Assembly (NCBI GenBank): GCA_046482855.1
Contig: JAWOEH010000004.1
Coordinates: 1 to 21,345 of the forward strand
Direction of reading: 5' to 3'
DNA: 21,345 nucleotides
From: CAYVSF01 sp046482855
Lineage (GTDB): Bacteria; Bacteroidota; Bacteroidia; Bacteroidales; UBA12077
Part shown: piece after piece, positions 7,781 to 16,597 of the stretch
How positions within the stretch are numbered: the first letter of the stretch is position 1
Layout of the letters: each line of letters opens with the position of its first letter
The notes under the pieces: generated by a model
Database searches by the model: none
What the model saw: only the letters and a program-made list of their open reading frames with translations
Told to the model about the DNA's origin: nothing
Program-made: the position numbers and the translations under genes

Positions 7781-9976
7781 TTAATTCCCAAATTCCGAGA
7801 AAAATTTAATCCGCATCAAGCGTACCTCTTCCTCCGAATACTCCTCTTCGCCCAGCTCCTCCAAAGCAGCCTGCAGCGATTCCGTTTCGGCATCCTCGCG
7901 AAAGTACTCAAAGATATCTTCCTGTTTATCCTCGTCAATGGTGTTATTAATGTAATAGTCCAGGTTAAGTTTCGTCCCGGAATGTACAATGGATTCAATT
8001 TCATCCAACAGTTCATTCATCTCCAACCCTTTAGCCGCGGCAATGTCGGGCAATGGCATTTGCCTGTCGATACTCTGGATGATATACACCTTCATGCCCG
8101 ATTTATTCACCACCGATTTCACGACCATATCCATGGGGCGGATAATATCCTTCTCCTCTACATATTTTTGTATCAATTCCATGAAGGGCTTGCCGTAACG
8201 CTTGGCCTTTCCCATGCCAACGCCCACAATACGCTGCAACTCCTCTTCATCAACAGGATACTGAATGGCCATATCCTCAAGCGAAGGATCCTGAAAGATC
8301 ACAAAGGGTGGCAGATCCTTTTCATGCGCAACTTTCTTGCGCAAATCTTTGAGGATACGCAGCAGTTCATCGTCCACAGCTCCTGTTTTTCCAGCACCCG
8401 ACTTAGCGGATTCTTCCTCATCAATCTGCTCATAATCATGTTCCTTGGAGAGCATAATTGGGTAGGGATCTTTCAGATACGCCTTGCCTTTATCGCTCAG
8501 GTACAGGAGACCATAACTCTCGATATCCTTTTGCAGAAGGCCTTCAACCAATGCCTGCCGAATCACCCCATTCCAAAACCGGGGTTCTTCTGCACTTCCT
8601 TTCCCGAATATGGGAAGAGTATGATGCTTATAAGCCTTTGTTGCTGTGTTTTTTACACCTGAAAGCACATTGGCCACATGGTCGGCCTTAAATTTCTCTT
8701 TAACGTCTAAAACCGCTTGAATTACAAGCTGAACATGCTCCTGGCCTTCAAACTGCTCTCTGGGGTGCAGACAATTATCACAATTTTCGCAATTCTCCTT
8801 ATGATACTCTTCGCCAAAATAGTGCAGCAACATCTTTCTGCGACATACCGATGACTCGGCATAAGCAGTAGTTTCCAGCAGCAGCTGTTTTCCTATTTCC
8901 TGTTCAGCCAGGGGTTTGCCCTGCATAAACTTCTCAAGCTTCTGAATATCTTTATAACTATAAAACGCCAGACACCTGCCTTCACCGCCATCGCGTCCGG
9001 CCCTGCCGGTTTCCTGGTAGTAGCCTTCCAACGACTTGGGAATATCATAGTGGATAACAAACCGTACATCGGGCTTGTCGATTCCCATTCCAAAAGCAAT
9101 GGTAGCGACAATCACATCCACATCTTCCATCAGAAACTTATCCTGATGAGAACTACGTGTGGCTGAATCCATCCCTGCATGATAAGGCAATGCACTGATT
9201 CCATTCACTTTCAGGGTTTCGGCAAGTTCCTCCACTTTCTTGCGACTCAGGCAATAAATAATGCCTGACTTGCCTTGATTGTTCTTGATGAACTTAATAA
9301 TCTCCTTGGTGGCATGTACTTTGGGGCGCACCTCATAGTACAGGTTTTCACGATTAAAGGACGATTTGAACACATTTGCATCCAGCATCTCAAGATTCTT
9401 CTGGATATCGTGCTGCACCTTTGGTGTAGCTGTGGCCGTAAGCGCAATGATGGGTGCCCGTCCAATGGTATTAATTATCGGGCGTATCCGACGATACTCA
9501 GGGCGGAAGTCGTGCCCCCACTCCGAAATACAGTGTGCCTCATCAATGGCGTAAAAAGAAATTTTCGCTTGTTTCAGAAAAGCGATATTCTCTTCCTTGG
9601 TAAGCGACTCGGGTGCCAGGTAAAGCAACCGTGTTTTGCCAGCCAGTACGTCATCGCGTACGCGCTGCATTTGTGTTTTATTTAGCGACGAGTTAAAGAA
9701 GTGTGCCACTCCATCCTCCTCACTAAAGCCGCGCATCGCATCCACCTGATTTTTCATCAGTGCAATGAGCGGCGAGATTACAATAGCTGTTCCTTCCATT
9801 ATAAGCGATGGAAGTTGATAACAGAGTGATTTTCCTCCCCCCGTTGGCATCAATACAAAGGAATCGTTGCCGTCAAGTAAATTACGTACAATAATCTCCT
9901 GATTCCCCTTAAACGCATCGAAGCCAAAAAACTTTTTCAAATATTCCTTTAGCGAAATATCAGCCTCTTTATTCAT
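7781..9976 (-). CDS. recQ: ATP-dependent DNA helicase RecQ
   Basis: RecQ unwinds DNA 3' to 5' during recombinational repair and stalled-fork processing. The 731 residues follow the full family order. Motif 0 is FGFDAFKGNQ (17-26), Walker A is MPTGGGKS (43-50), the DEAH box lies at 145-148 within AIDEAHCISEWGHDFRPEY, and motif VI is QETGRAGRDG (321-330). The zinc site has cysteines 378, 396, 399 and 402. An RQC winged-helix region spans about 410-515 and an HRDC domain about 535-608, containing GVGMGKAKRYG. The remaining 120 residues form an acidic tail seen in longer Bacteroidota RecQ proteins. The ATG at 9974-9976 gives the usual N-terminus. The gene is divergent from kdsD. Confidence 0.97.
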   Translation of the reverse strand: MNKEADISLKEYLKKFFGFDAFKGNQEIIVRNLLDGNDSFVLMPTGGGKSLCYQLPSLIMEGTAIVISPLIALMKNQVDAMRGFSEEDGVAHFFNSSLNKTQMQRVRDDVLAGKTRLLYLAPESLTKEENIAFLKQAKISFYAIDEAHCISEWGHDFRPEYRRIRPIINTIGRAPIIALTATATPKVQHDIQKNLEMLDANVFKSSFNRENLYYEVRPKVHATKEIIKFIKNNQGKSGIIYCLSRKKVEELAETLKVNGISALPYHAGMDSATRSSHQDKFLMEDVDVIVATIAFGMGIDKPDVRFVIHYDIPKSLEGYYQETGRAGRDGGEGRCLAFYSYKDIQKLEKFMQGKPLAEQEIGKQLLLETTAYAESSVCRRKMLLHYFGEEYHKENCENCDNCLHPREQFEGQEHVQLVIQAVLDVKEKFKADHVANVLSGVKNTATKAYKHHTLPIFGKGSAEEPRFWNGVIRQALVEGLLQKDIESYGLLYLSDKGKAYLKDPYPIMLSKEHDYEQIDEEESAKSGAGKTGAVDDELLRILKDLRKKVAHEKDLPPFVIFQDPSLEDMAIQYPVDEEELQRIVGVGMGKAKRYGKPFMELIQKYVEEKDIIRPMDMVVKSVVNKSGMKVYIIQSIDRQMPLPDIAAAKGLEMNELLDEIESIVHSGTKLNLDYYINNTIDEDKQEDIFEYFREDAETESLQAALEELGEEEYSEEEVRLMRIKFFSEFGN

Positions 9977-10099
9977 TTACTATTCGAAAATTAATTTGAT
10001 GGTTATCGTTTCTTTCTCCAAAACTAACAAATCCCCCCTTTGGCATAGTTCCTACATCGAGTTTATGAAAACGGCAATGCTTTGTTATTGAAAATTGTC

Positions 10100-10123
10100 T
10101 AGTTTTGTAATTTAAAATTACAA
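10100..10123 (+). promoter_or_regulatory. Candidate kdsD promoter -7 element overlapping a palindrome
   Basis: TAGTTTTG (10100-10107) matches the TAnnTTTG -7 consensus. It overlaps a perfect inverted repeat, TTGTAATTTAAAATTACAA (10105-10123; 9-bp arms, 1-base centre), which could be an operator. A TTTG at 10081-10084 is only 15 bases upstream, shorter than the usual spacing. Located in the divergent recQ/kdsD intergenic region. Confidence 0.4.
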
Positions 10124-10195
10124 CAATTTTTTGAATAGAAAAATCTATATCGGACAATTCCATCCAAAATAACGCGCTTTTAATCAAACTTAACT

Positions 10196-11152
10196 ATGGA
10201 TATCAAGAAGCTTGCACGAGAAACCATACAAACCGAAGCCACTGCCATTGGCCAACTAGCTGACTACATTGATGATGACTTTGTAAAGATCGTTGAGGTC
10301 ATCAACAAAAGTCATGGCCGGGTAATTATTACAGGCATCGGGAAAAGTGCCATCATTGCCAGCAAAATAGTGGCAACCATGAATTCCACAGGCACACCCG
10401 CCATTTTTATGCATGCAGCCGACGCCATTCATGGGGATCTGGGCATAATCCAGCCTGAGGATATTATCATATGCATCTCCAAGAGCGGAAACACGCCGGA
10501 AATAAAGGTACTTGTACCACTATTGAAAATGCGGGGCAATACATTAATAGGAATGGTATCAGTAGTTGATTCCTTTTTAGGAAAACAAGCCGATTATGTT
10601 CTGAAATCAACCATCGAGCGGGAAGCCTGTCCCAATAATCTGGCTCCCACAACAAGTACCACGGCCCAACTTGTGCTGGGCGATGCCTTAGCCATATGCC
10701 TTCTTGAAAAACAAGGCTTTTCAAGTGAGGATTTTGCCAAGGTTCATCCCGGGGGTGCTTTGGGAAAAAAACTTTATCTTCGGGTAAGCGATCTTTACAT
10801 AAACAACCAAAAACCCGAAGTGAAGGAGGACGAAAATATTCGCAATATAATCATTGAAATATCGAGCAAGCGACTGGGAGCAGCTGTTGTTACCAATAAG
10901 GAGGGCCGTATCGAAGGAATTATCACCGACGGAGATATCCGACGTATGCTCCAAAATAACGAAGATGTGGATCCGCTCACGGCCAGAGACATCATGTCGC
11001 CCCACCCGAAAACCATTAATGCGGATAAACTGGCCATTCATGCGTTTCGGTTAATGGAAGACAACAACATCACCCAATTGGTGGTGATGGATGAAGGCAC
11101 TTATGTAGGGATGGTGCACATACACGATATATTACGGGAGGGCATTGTATAA
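10196..11152 (+). CDS. kdsD: D-arabinose 5-phosphate isomerase (KpsF/GutQ/KdsD family)
   Basis: This enzyme converts D-ribulose 5-phosphate to D-arabinose 5-phosphate, the first committed step toward Kdo for lipopolysaccharide. The 318 residues comprise an N-terminal SIS domain (about 1-200) and two CBS domains (about 205-318). SIS landmarks are GIGKSAIIASKI (47-58), AIHGDLG (78-83), ISKSGNTPE (94-102), EREACPNNLAPTTSTT (141-156) and KVHPGGALGK (182-191). These include the Lys, Glu and His positions known as catalytic in E. coli KdsD. The gene opens a plus-strand run leading to lptB, and its last base is the first base of the tatC ATG, implying translational coupling. The symbol follows family use; the sequence cannot distinguish KdsD from GutQ or KpsF paralogues. 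Confidence 0.95.
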   Translation: MDIKKLARETIQTEATAIGQLADYIDDDFVKIVEVINKSHGRVIITGIGKSAIIASKIVATMNSTGTPAIFMHAADAIHGDLGIIQPEDIIICISKSGNTPEIKVLVPLLKMRGNTLIGMVSVVDSFLGKQADYVLKSTIEREACPNNLAPTTSTTAQLVLGDALAICLLEKQGFSSEDFAKVHPGGALGKKLYLRVSDLYINNQKPEVKEDENIRNIIIEISSKRLGAAVVTNKEGRIEGIITDGDIRRMLQNNEDVDPLTARDIMSPHPKTINADKLAIHAFRLMEDNNITQLVVMDEGTYVGMVHIHDILREGIV

Positions 11153-11970
11153 TGAGCAAAGCAAACGCCGATGACATGGGCTTTCTTGACCATCTGGAAA
11201 TGCTTCGATGGCACTTATTGCGCTCGCTTGTTGCCATTGGAGTCTTTGCTGTTGTGGCTTTCATATTTCACGACTTTATCTTCGACAACATCCTTCTGGC
11301 TCCCAAAAAAGGGGATTTTGTCACCAACGCATACCTTTGCAAACTGGGCGAATGGGCCGGGGTTCCCAGGCTATGTATAAACAACCTGCCTTTACAAATT
11401 ATCAACATTAAAATGGCCGGCCAATTTGCCATGCACATTGGCGTTTCCTTTGCCCTGGGCTTTATTTTAGCTTTCCCGGTGATCTTCTGGGAGATGTGGC
11501 GTTTCATTAAACCGGCTCTTTATACACACGAAATTAGCCACGCACGGGGTGCCGTTTTTTACACCTCTGCCTTGTTCATGCTGGGCGTCCTTTTTGGGTA
11601 CTACATTATCGCCCCCCTGTCGGTACACTTTCTGGGTTCCTATAGTGTAAGCCAGGAGGTTACCAACCAAATCAACTTACGTTCCTACATCGGCACCATT
11701 ACTTCCGTAACCCTGGCAAGCGGAGTGACTTTTGAGCTCCCGGTACTCATCTTCTTCTTTAGCCGAATCGGGTTGGTTACGCCTCAATTCCTCAGGAAAT
11801 ACCGAAAACATGCCATTATCCTGATACTTGTTCTGGCTGCCACCATTACGCCACCGGACATTTTTAGCTTGTTTCTTGTGACGCTGCCCTTGTTGGTGCT
11901 TTATGAGGTGGGCATTCGCATTTCCTCACGTGTACTAAAACGCCAGGCACAACCTCCGGAAAAACAATAA
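11152..11970 (+). CDS. tatC: Twin-arginine translocase subunit TatC
   Basis: TatC is the inner-membrane receptor that binds twin-arginine signal peptides and recruits TatA for export of folded proteins. The 272 residues begin with the conserved cytosolic motif FLDHLEMLRWHLLRS (11-25). Helices follow, with FPVIFWEMWRFIKPALYTHE (104-123) and SGVTFELPVLIFFFSRIGLV after residue 188. The charged tail is cytosolic. About six hydrophobic helices are visible, as in the family. Residues 45-85 carry a somewhat long first periplasmic loop with two cysteines. The start overlaps the kdsD stop by one base. No tatA or tatB is in the window, so partner subunits must be encoded elsewhere. Confidence 0.96.
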   Translation: MSKANADDMGFLDHLEMLRWHLLRSLVAIGVFAVVAFIFHDFIFDNILLAPKKGDFVTNAYLCKLGEWAGVPRLCINNLPLQIINIKMAGQFAMHIGVSFALGFILAFPVIFWEMWRFIKPALYTHEISHARGAVFYTSALFMLGVLFGYYIIAPLSVHFLGSYSVSQEVTNQINLRSYIGTITSVTLASGVTFELPVLIFFFSRIGLVTPQFLRKYRKHAIILILVLAATITPPDIFSLFLVTLPLLVLYEVGIRISSRVLKRQAQPPEKQ

Positions 11971-11974
11971 CCCT

Positions 11975-14437
11975 ATGCGCAGATCACAAAGCTTTCTTGG
12001 GCTGTTGCTTGTGAGTTTCATCTGCCTGACAGAAGGGCTGTATGCCCAGCAAACAAAAATCCGGGGACGTGTGGTTGATAGTATATCCGGCGAGCCCCTG
12101 CCACATGTGAACATCACCTCCGATATACCTGAGCTGGGTACCATTTCAAACGCTTCCGGGGAGTTCTTTCTGGAAACCAATAAGCAACCCACAGCGCTCT
12201 CATTCTCCTTTATTGGCTATCAAACACACGCAGTGAGCATCCATCCCGGGCAATACCAGGAAATACATATAAGCCTCATGCCTCAATCAATGGACTTAGA
12301 GGCTGCCATCATTACACCCGGCCCAAATCCGGCTTATGCACTTATCGAAGAAGTAAAGCGTCGCAGATCTTACCTTAACCCGCAACACATCGGGGCAGTC
12401 AGCTACAATGTGTATAACAAAACACAACTGGCCATTAACAATGTCGATAGTACGTATCGTGAAAATCTGATTCTGAAAAGATTTCCTTTTGTGTTCGATT
12501 ATGTGGATACATCGGCCATAACAGGGGAGAAATTTTTGCCCTTCTTCTTCTCCGAAGCCTACTCAACTTTCTATTACAGGAGCACGCCCAAATTGGAACG
12601 CGAAATCATCCGGGCTACAAAAGTTTCGGGCATCGACAACCAGAGCGTATCGCAACTTACCGGCAAGATGTATCAGAAAATTAACATCTACAACAACTTC
12701 ATCAAGGTGTTTGACCCGGGTTTTGTAAGCCCCCTGGCAAACAGCGGATCTTTCTATTACAAATACTCCTTGATTGACAGCACAACGCTTGACAACCATT
12801 GGTGCTACCAGGTTTCGTTTACACCCAAACATCCCAACGAAAAGACCTTTGAGGGCTACATGTGGATTGCCGACAGTAGCTTTGCAGTAAAACAATTCCA
12901 ACTGCGCATTGCTAAAAACGTAAACATCAACTACATAAATGAATTTGTCTTCTCTGCTCGCTACAAGCAAGTTTCCGACTCGGTTTGGCTTCCTAAGGAG
13001 GAGCATGCACTGGTTGACTTTACCGTGGACAGAACCCTTCCGGGGTTCCTGGGACAAAAATCCACCTACTACACACAGCATCAATTGTACAACACATTGC
13101 CCGACAGCATTGCGAAAATAAAAAGCAATGTAATCGTGAAGGAAAGCGAATCCGGTAACCTTGCAAACTGGGAGCACATGCGCACAGCACCCTTGAGTAG
13201 GAAAGAACAGGGCATATATCAGATGATTGATTCGGTAAAAAACACCCCCCGCTACGAACGATGGCGTAAAATAGGCCGTTTGTTTGGTATTTACCATTAC
13301 GAGCTGGGCTATTTCGAATTGGGTCCCTATTATAAGACCTACAGCCAAAACACCATCGAGGGGCACCGGTTCAGGCTTGGCGGGCGCACCAGTAACCACT
13401 TTAGCAAAACCTGGATGGTTCATGGGTATGGTGCTTATGGCCTAAAAGACGAGGAGATTAAATATGGCGGAGGTATTTATTATGTACCCAAAAAACTGCC
13501 TCGCACAAGCTTTCACCTGAGTGGTTTTGCCGATTACGAGCAGTTGGGAAAAAGCCCCTACGCCCTTACCGAAGACAATATTTTTGCCTCCCTTTTAAGC
13601 CGATCTTCTTACAACAAGTTAACCTTTAGCCAGGCAGTTACCTTCGATTTCCTGAAAGAATGGTACCCGGGCCTTACCCATACGCTCACCCTCAAACATA
13701 AGCGGATTCATGCTACCGAAAATGTGCCATTCCAACGTCCCACCCCCGATGGCCCTCTACCGATTGAATCCATTGCTACATCGGAGCTAAACCTGCACAC
13801 ACGCATTGCCAAAGATGAAAAATACCTGAGAGGCGAGTTTGAACGCTTAAAGCTGGGAACCCCTCACCCTGTATTCAAGTTTAACATTACGGCCGGCCTT
13901 CCCAATGTTATGGGAAGTGACTATACCTATCTGAAGTTCCACACCAATATTTCCGACAAAGTGCCGGTAAGCCCTATGGGGTATTTTCATTATGTGTTTG
14001 ATGCAGGTTATCTGTTCGGGAAGATCCCCTTTCCGCTATTGGAGTTACATCCGGCAAATGAAACCTACACATTCGATCGCTACGCCTTTAATCTGATGAA
14101 CTATTACGAATTTGCCAGCGACCGGTATGCCAGTCTGTTTTTTGACCACCACTTCCAGGGTTTCTTATTAAACAAAATCCCCCTGATTAAGCGTCTCTAT
14201 CTCAGAGAGGTGGTGTCGGCCAAAGTGATTATTGGCAATTTACGTAACAAACACCGCGATTTATTAGAATTTCCTGCATCCATGAACGAACTCACGCAGC
14301 CTTACTGGGAACTTTCGGCAGGAATCGAAAACATCCTCCGGCTGTTTCGCGTAGATGCCGTTTGGCGCATGAATTATCTGACGCATCCCGGAGCCGAAAA
14401 ATTCGGAATCCGCATCTCATTGCAAGTCATCTTATAA
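11975..14437 (+). CDS. DUF5686-like outer-membrane protein with CarboxypepD_reg-like domain
   Basis: This 820-residue protein starts with a signal peptide (FLGLLLVSFICLTEGLYA, likely cut before QQTK). Residues 27-105 form a carboxypeptidase-regulatory-like beta domain: IRGRVVDSISGEPLPHVNI, SNASGEFFLETN, then SFSFIGYQTH. These are typical of TonB-associated and other outer-membrane proteins of Bacteroidota. The rest has alternating aromatic and polar strand patterns and ends ISLQVIL, as expected of a beta-barrel; overall it fits the DUF5686 family, whose function is not established. A TonB-box or SusC plug domain is not evident, so I do not call it a TonB receptor. It begins four bases after the tatC stop and precedes lptB by 78 bases, so an envelope role is suggested by context. 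Confidence 0.85.
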   Translation: MRRSQSFLGLLLVSFICLTEGLYAQQTKIRGRVVDSISGEPLPHVNITSDIPELGTISNASGEFFLETNKQPTALSFSFIGYQTHAVSIHPGQYQEIHISLMPQSMDLEAAIITPGPNPAYALIEEVKRRRSYLNPQHIGAVSYNVYNKTQLAINNVDSTYRENLILKRFPFVFDYVDTSAITGEKFLPFFFSEAYSTFYYRSTPKLEREIIRATKVSGIDNQSVSQLTGKMYQKINIYNNFIKVFDPGFVSPLANSGSFYYKYSLIDSTTLDNHWCYQVSFTPKHPNEKTFEGYMWIADSSFAVKQFQLRIAKNVNINYINEFVFSARYKQVSDSVWLPKEEHALVDFTVDRTLPGFLGQKSTYYTQHQLYNTLPDSIAKIKSNVIVKESESGNLANWEHMRTAPLSRKEQGIYQMIDSVKNTPRYERWRKIGRLFGIYHYELGYFELGPYYKTYSQNTIEGHRFRLGGRTSNHFSKTWMVHGYGAYGLKDEEIKYGGGIYYVPKKLPRTSFHLSGFADYEQLGKSPYALTEDNIFASLLSRSSYNKLTFSQAVTFDFLKEWYPGLTHTLTLKHKRIHATENVPFQRPTPDGPLPIESIATSELNLHTRIAKDEKYLRGEFERLKLGTPHPVFKFNITAGLPNVMGSDYTYLKFHTNISDKVPVSPMGYFHYVFDAGYLFGKIPFPLLELHPANETYTFDRYAFNLMNYYEFASDRYASLFFDHHFQGFLLNKIPLIKRLYLREVVSAKVIIGNLRNKHRDLLEFPASMNELTQPYWELSAGIENILRLFRVDAVWRMNYLTHPGAEKFGIRISLQVIL

Positions 14438-14446
14438 GAAATTCAT

Positions 14447-14454
14447 TACATTTG
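14447..14454 (+). promoter_or_regulatory. Candidate lptB -7 promoter element
   Basis: TACATTTG matches TAnnTTTG exactly and lies 61 bases before the lptB ATG. A TTG at 14420-14422 is 24 bases upstream, longer than the usual spacing, so the -33 part is uncertain. Confidence 0.35.
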
Positions 14455-14481
14455 CAGTTGTTAACTATTCACGCTCAAGAC

Positions 14482-14499
14482 AGGCTACACAGATAGCCT
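14482..14499 (+). other. Small hairpin in the lptB leader
   Basis: AGGCTA and TAGCCT form a 6-bp stem with loop CACAGA, followed by A-rich sequence 10-16 bases before the ATG. It could affect translation start of lptB or be chance. Confidence 0.25.
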
Positions 14500-14515
14500 A
14501 AAAAAACAGATTCGC

Positions 14516-15268
14516 ATGAAGCTTCATACCGACAAACTTGTAAAAAAATACGGTTCCCGAAAAGTTGTAAAAGGCGTTTCGGTAGAAGTTAGTCAGGGAG
14601 AGATTGTAGGCCTATTAGGCCCTAATGGTGCAGGGAAAACCACCTCATTTTACATGATTGTAGGCCTCATCACGCCCAACGAAGGACGCATATACCTGGA
14701 CGACACCGATATCACCAAAGAGCCTGTATACAAACGGGCACAACGGGGCATTGGCTATTTGGCACAGGAAGCCTCGGTTTTTCGAAAAATGAGCGTAGAG
14801 GATAATATTAAGGCTGTACTGGAAATGTCGGATATGAAAAAAAACGAACAGCACCACCGACTAGAAGAACTGCTTGACGAATTTGGCTTGCAGAAGATCC
14901 GTAAAAGCTTAGGCATTCAACTGTCGGGCGGTGAACGCCGACGTACAGAAATCGCGCGCGCCCTGGCCATCGACCCCAAATTTATTCTGCTGGACGAACC
15001 CTTTGCCGGTGTAGATCCCATTGCCGTTGAAGACATTCAGGAAATTGTGTACAAGCTGAAAGACAAAAATATTGGCATCCTGATAACCGACCATAACGTA
15101 CAGGAAACCCTCTCGATTACCGACAGAGCTTACCTGTTGTTTGAAGGAGACATTCTGAAAGCCGGTGTTGCCCAGGAACTGGCACAAGACGAACAAGTGC
15201 GCCGGGTATACCTGGGCAAGAACTTTGAACTTCGTCGTAAAAACCGCAAAAACTCAGAGGACGTTTAA
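14516..15268 (+). CDS. lptB: LPS export ABC transporter ATP-binding protein LptB
   Basis: LptB is the cytosolic ATPase that, with LptF and LptG, extracts lipopolysaccharide from the inner membrane and drives it across the LptC/A/D bridge. The 250 residues show Walker A GPNGAGKT (35-42), a Q-loop glutamine near 84 in GYLAQEASVFRKMSVEDN, the signature LSGGERRRTEIARAL (136-150), Walker B FILLDEPFAGVDP (156-168) and H-loop ITDHNVQETL (about 190-199). YLAQEASVFRKLS-type and DEPFAGVDPI sequences are characteristic of LptB rather than general ABC ATPases. The gene ends a run with kdsD, linking Kdo supply and LPS transport. Its stop codon overlaps that of the converging gene by three bases, and no terminator separates them. 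Confidence 0.96.
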   Translation: MKLHTDKLVKKYGSRKVVKGVSVEVSQGEIVGLLGPNGAGKTTSFYMIVGLITPNEGRIYLDDTDITKEPVYKRAQRGIGYLAQEASVFRKMSVEDNIKAVLEMSDMKKNEQHHRLEELLDEFGLQKIRKSLGIQLSGGERRRTEIARALAIDPKFILLDEPFAGVDPIAVEDIQEIVYKLKDKNIGILITDHNVQETLSITDRAYLLFEGDILKAGVAQELAQDEQVRRVYLGKNFELRRKNRKNSEDV

Positions 15269-16149
15269 GGCACTACCGCTGACACATCATAGGCCATTAC
15301 CCGGTTGTCATTGAATGTGGGTACATATACATGCTTCTTATCAAGGTTATACTCAATATCAGCCGCATTAATATTATCAGGCGTGGTATCGGATAGCAAA
15401 CGTTTTTGGTGGAGCGGGTGAACCAGGTAGATATGACCTTCCCAGTCGGAGATGATATAAAACTCATCACCAGCAGCTACAATCCCATCTATTCCGCCTG
15501 TACGCGGCACAAATTCAACCATATCGGTAGTGGCTAAATCAACGGCAACAATTTGGTTACGTACGCCCACCAACAGCTGTCCATACTCAACAAAAAGACC
15601 ATTGGGTCCGGGGTAACTATAAAAATCGAGCCATTTCTCCAGATTGTCATCCATCAGTCGATAGATATAATTAATACTCATATCCGAAACAAATACAATA
15701 TCGGTTGGCCCTACGGCAATGTCATTGAGAAAAACAGCATCCTGGGCAGGATAGCTCGCCACAATTTCGCCTTTGGTAACATCAATCTTCACCACCCTGT
15801 CGATATCGGTTACAAACAAAAAATTGTCCACCATGCCCATGCCTTTGGGGGCATTTAACCCGGTTACCCACTCCAGTTCTATCACATTGCCCTCGGGCGA
15901 GAGTTTGCTGATAAACCCATTGTCATCTTTTTCGGTGGGGTGCCCATTGATATTGGCCACATAAAGCACTTCGTGCAGGGTATCGTGGTACACCGATTCC
16001 GGAGTTTTAAAAACCGGCTCGGTCTCCCATACCTTAATCACCTCTTCATCCAGATAAGATTCCTCCTGGGCGCTTCCCAGCATAGTGGTTGCCAATAAAA
16101 TAACTGCTGTAACGGAAAATGTAAGTACGTTTCGTTTCATGTCATTCAT
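15265..16149 (-). CDS. Secreted SMP-30/gluconolactonase-like beta-propeller protein
   Basis: This 294-residue protein has an N-terminal signal peptide (basic MNDMKRN, hydrophobic VLTFSVTAVILLATTML, cut probably after GSA). The remainder shows repeated blade-like segments such as LYVANINGH, FLFVTDIDRVVKID, LNDIAVGPTDIVFVSDMS, GPNGLFVEYGQLLVG and GGIDGIVAAGDEFYIISDW. Glu51, Asn183 and Asp221 sit where SMP-30 lactonases bind divalent metal, which hints at lactonase or esterase activity, but the match is by eye and an NHL-type binding propeller is possible. The ATG at 16147-16149 is used; a second ATG three codons later is equally acceptable. It converges on lptB with overlapping stop codons. Expected location is periplasm or cell surface. 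Confidence 0.82.
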   Translation of the reverse strand: MNDMKRNVLTFSVTAVILLATTMLGSAQEESYLDEEVIKVWETEPVFKTPESVYHDTLHEVLYVANINGHPTEKDDNGFISKLSPEGNVIELEWVTGLNAPKGMGMVDNFLFVTDIDRVVKIDVTKGEIVASYPAQDAVFLNDIAVGPTDIVFVSDMSINYIYRLMDDNLEKWLDFYSYPGPNGLFVEYGQLLVGVRNQIVAVDLATTDMVEFVPRTGGIDGIVAAGDEFYIISDWEGHIYLVHPLHQKRLLSDTTPDNINAADIEYNLDKKHVYVPTFNDNRVMAYDVSAVVP

Positions 16150-16405
16150 TTTTGAGTTGTATAAAGATCTTTTTGTATTTTCACTATATGTGCATCATGC
16201 GCCCTTCACCCTATCGCCAAGATTTCCTTTAACACCCCTTCCGGCAACCTCCTTACTTCCTGAAGAAAGCTGCACAACCAGGGCTATACACCACAGGCAC
16301 TATCATACTGCAAAAAAACGAAAGGCTTAATAATTAACCCTCAGTACTCTACAAACAAAGTACTGATTTTTATGTTTAATCTATTTTATTCTAAAAAAAT
16401 ATCTC

Positions 16406-16413
16406 TATATTTG
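16406..16413 (+). promoter_or_regulatory. Candidate tRNA-Leu -7 promoter element
   Basis: TATATTTG matches the TAnnTTTG consensus exactly and lies 12 bases before the mature tRNA. The upstream -33 position holds only a T run (TTTT near 16384). The 276 bases between the SMP-30-like gene and the tRNA otherwise show nothing I can name. Confidence 0.5.
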
Positions 16414-16425
16414 CACCGTCTTTTC

Positions 16426-16507
16426 GCGGATGTGGCGAAATTGGTAGACGCGCTAGACTTAGGATCTAGTGCCTTCGGGCGTGGGGGTTCGAGTCCCTTC
16501 ATCCGCA
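16426..16507 (+). tRNA. tRNA-Leu (anticodon UAG)
   Basis: Acceptor arms GCGGATG (16426-16432) and CATCCGC (16500-16506) pair perfectly, with discriminator A at 16507. The D-arm region is GCGAAATTGGTAGACGC. The anticodon stem CTAGA/TCTAG encloses the loop CTTAGGA, giving anticodon TAG, which reads CUA and related leucine codons. The variable arm TGCCTTCGGGCGT is long, as in class II tRNAs, and the T-loop TTCGAGT is present. CCA is not encoded. Confidence 0.97.
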
Positions 16508-16520
16508 CTAAGGTAGAGCA

Positions 16521-16564
16521 AACCGCAAAACAATCGGCATCCGTCGATTGTTTCGCGGTTTTTT
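16521..16564 (+). terminator. Strong intrinsic terminator after tRNA-Leu
   Basis: AACCGC plus AAACAATCG pair with CGATTGTTT plus GCGGTT around an 8-base loop and run into a T tract. The stem is about 15 bp with one A/C mismatch. It lies between the tRNA and tig, ending 33 bases before the tig start, so it may terminate the tRNA transcript fully or partly. Confidence 0.85.
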
Positions 16565-16597
16565 AAAATTAAGTAAACGCAACAAAAACTTGAACTG

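Noticed and set aside
7982..8662. 226-codon plus-strand open frame opposite recQ
   Set aside because: Antisense shadow of the RQC/HRDC coding region; histidine- and phenylalanine-rich composition typical of reverse-frame translation.
12563..13423. 286-codon minus-strand open frame inside the DUF5686-like gene
   Set aside because: Fully antisense to a well-supported plus-strand gene with signal peptide and domain structure; the reverse frame has no recognisable motif.
16426..16507. tRNA-Leu as an integration attachment site
   Set aside because: No repeated tRNA 3' end and no integrase downstream; tig follows directly.
16372..16566. 64-codon plus-strand open frame across the tRNA region
   Set aside because: It is the translation of tRNA-Leu itself (DVAKLVDALDLGSSAFGRGG), a familiar false gene.
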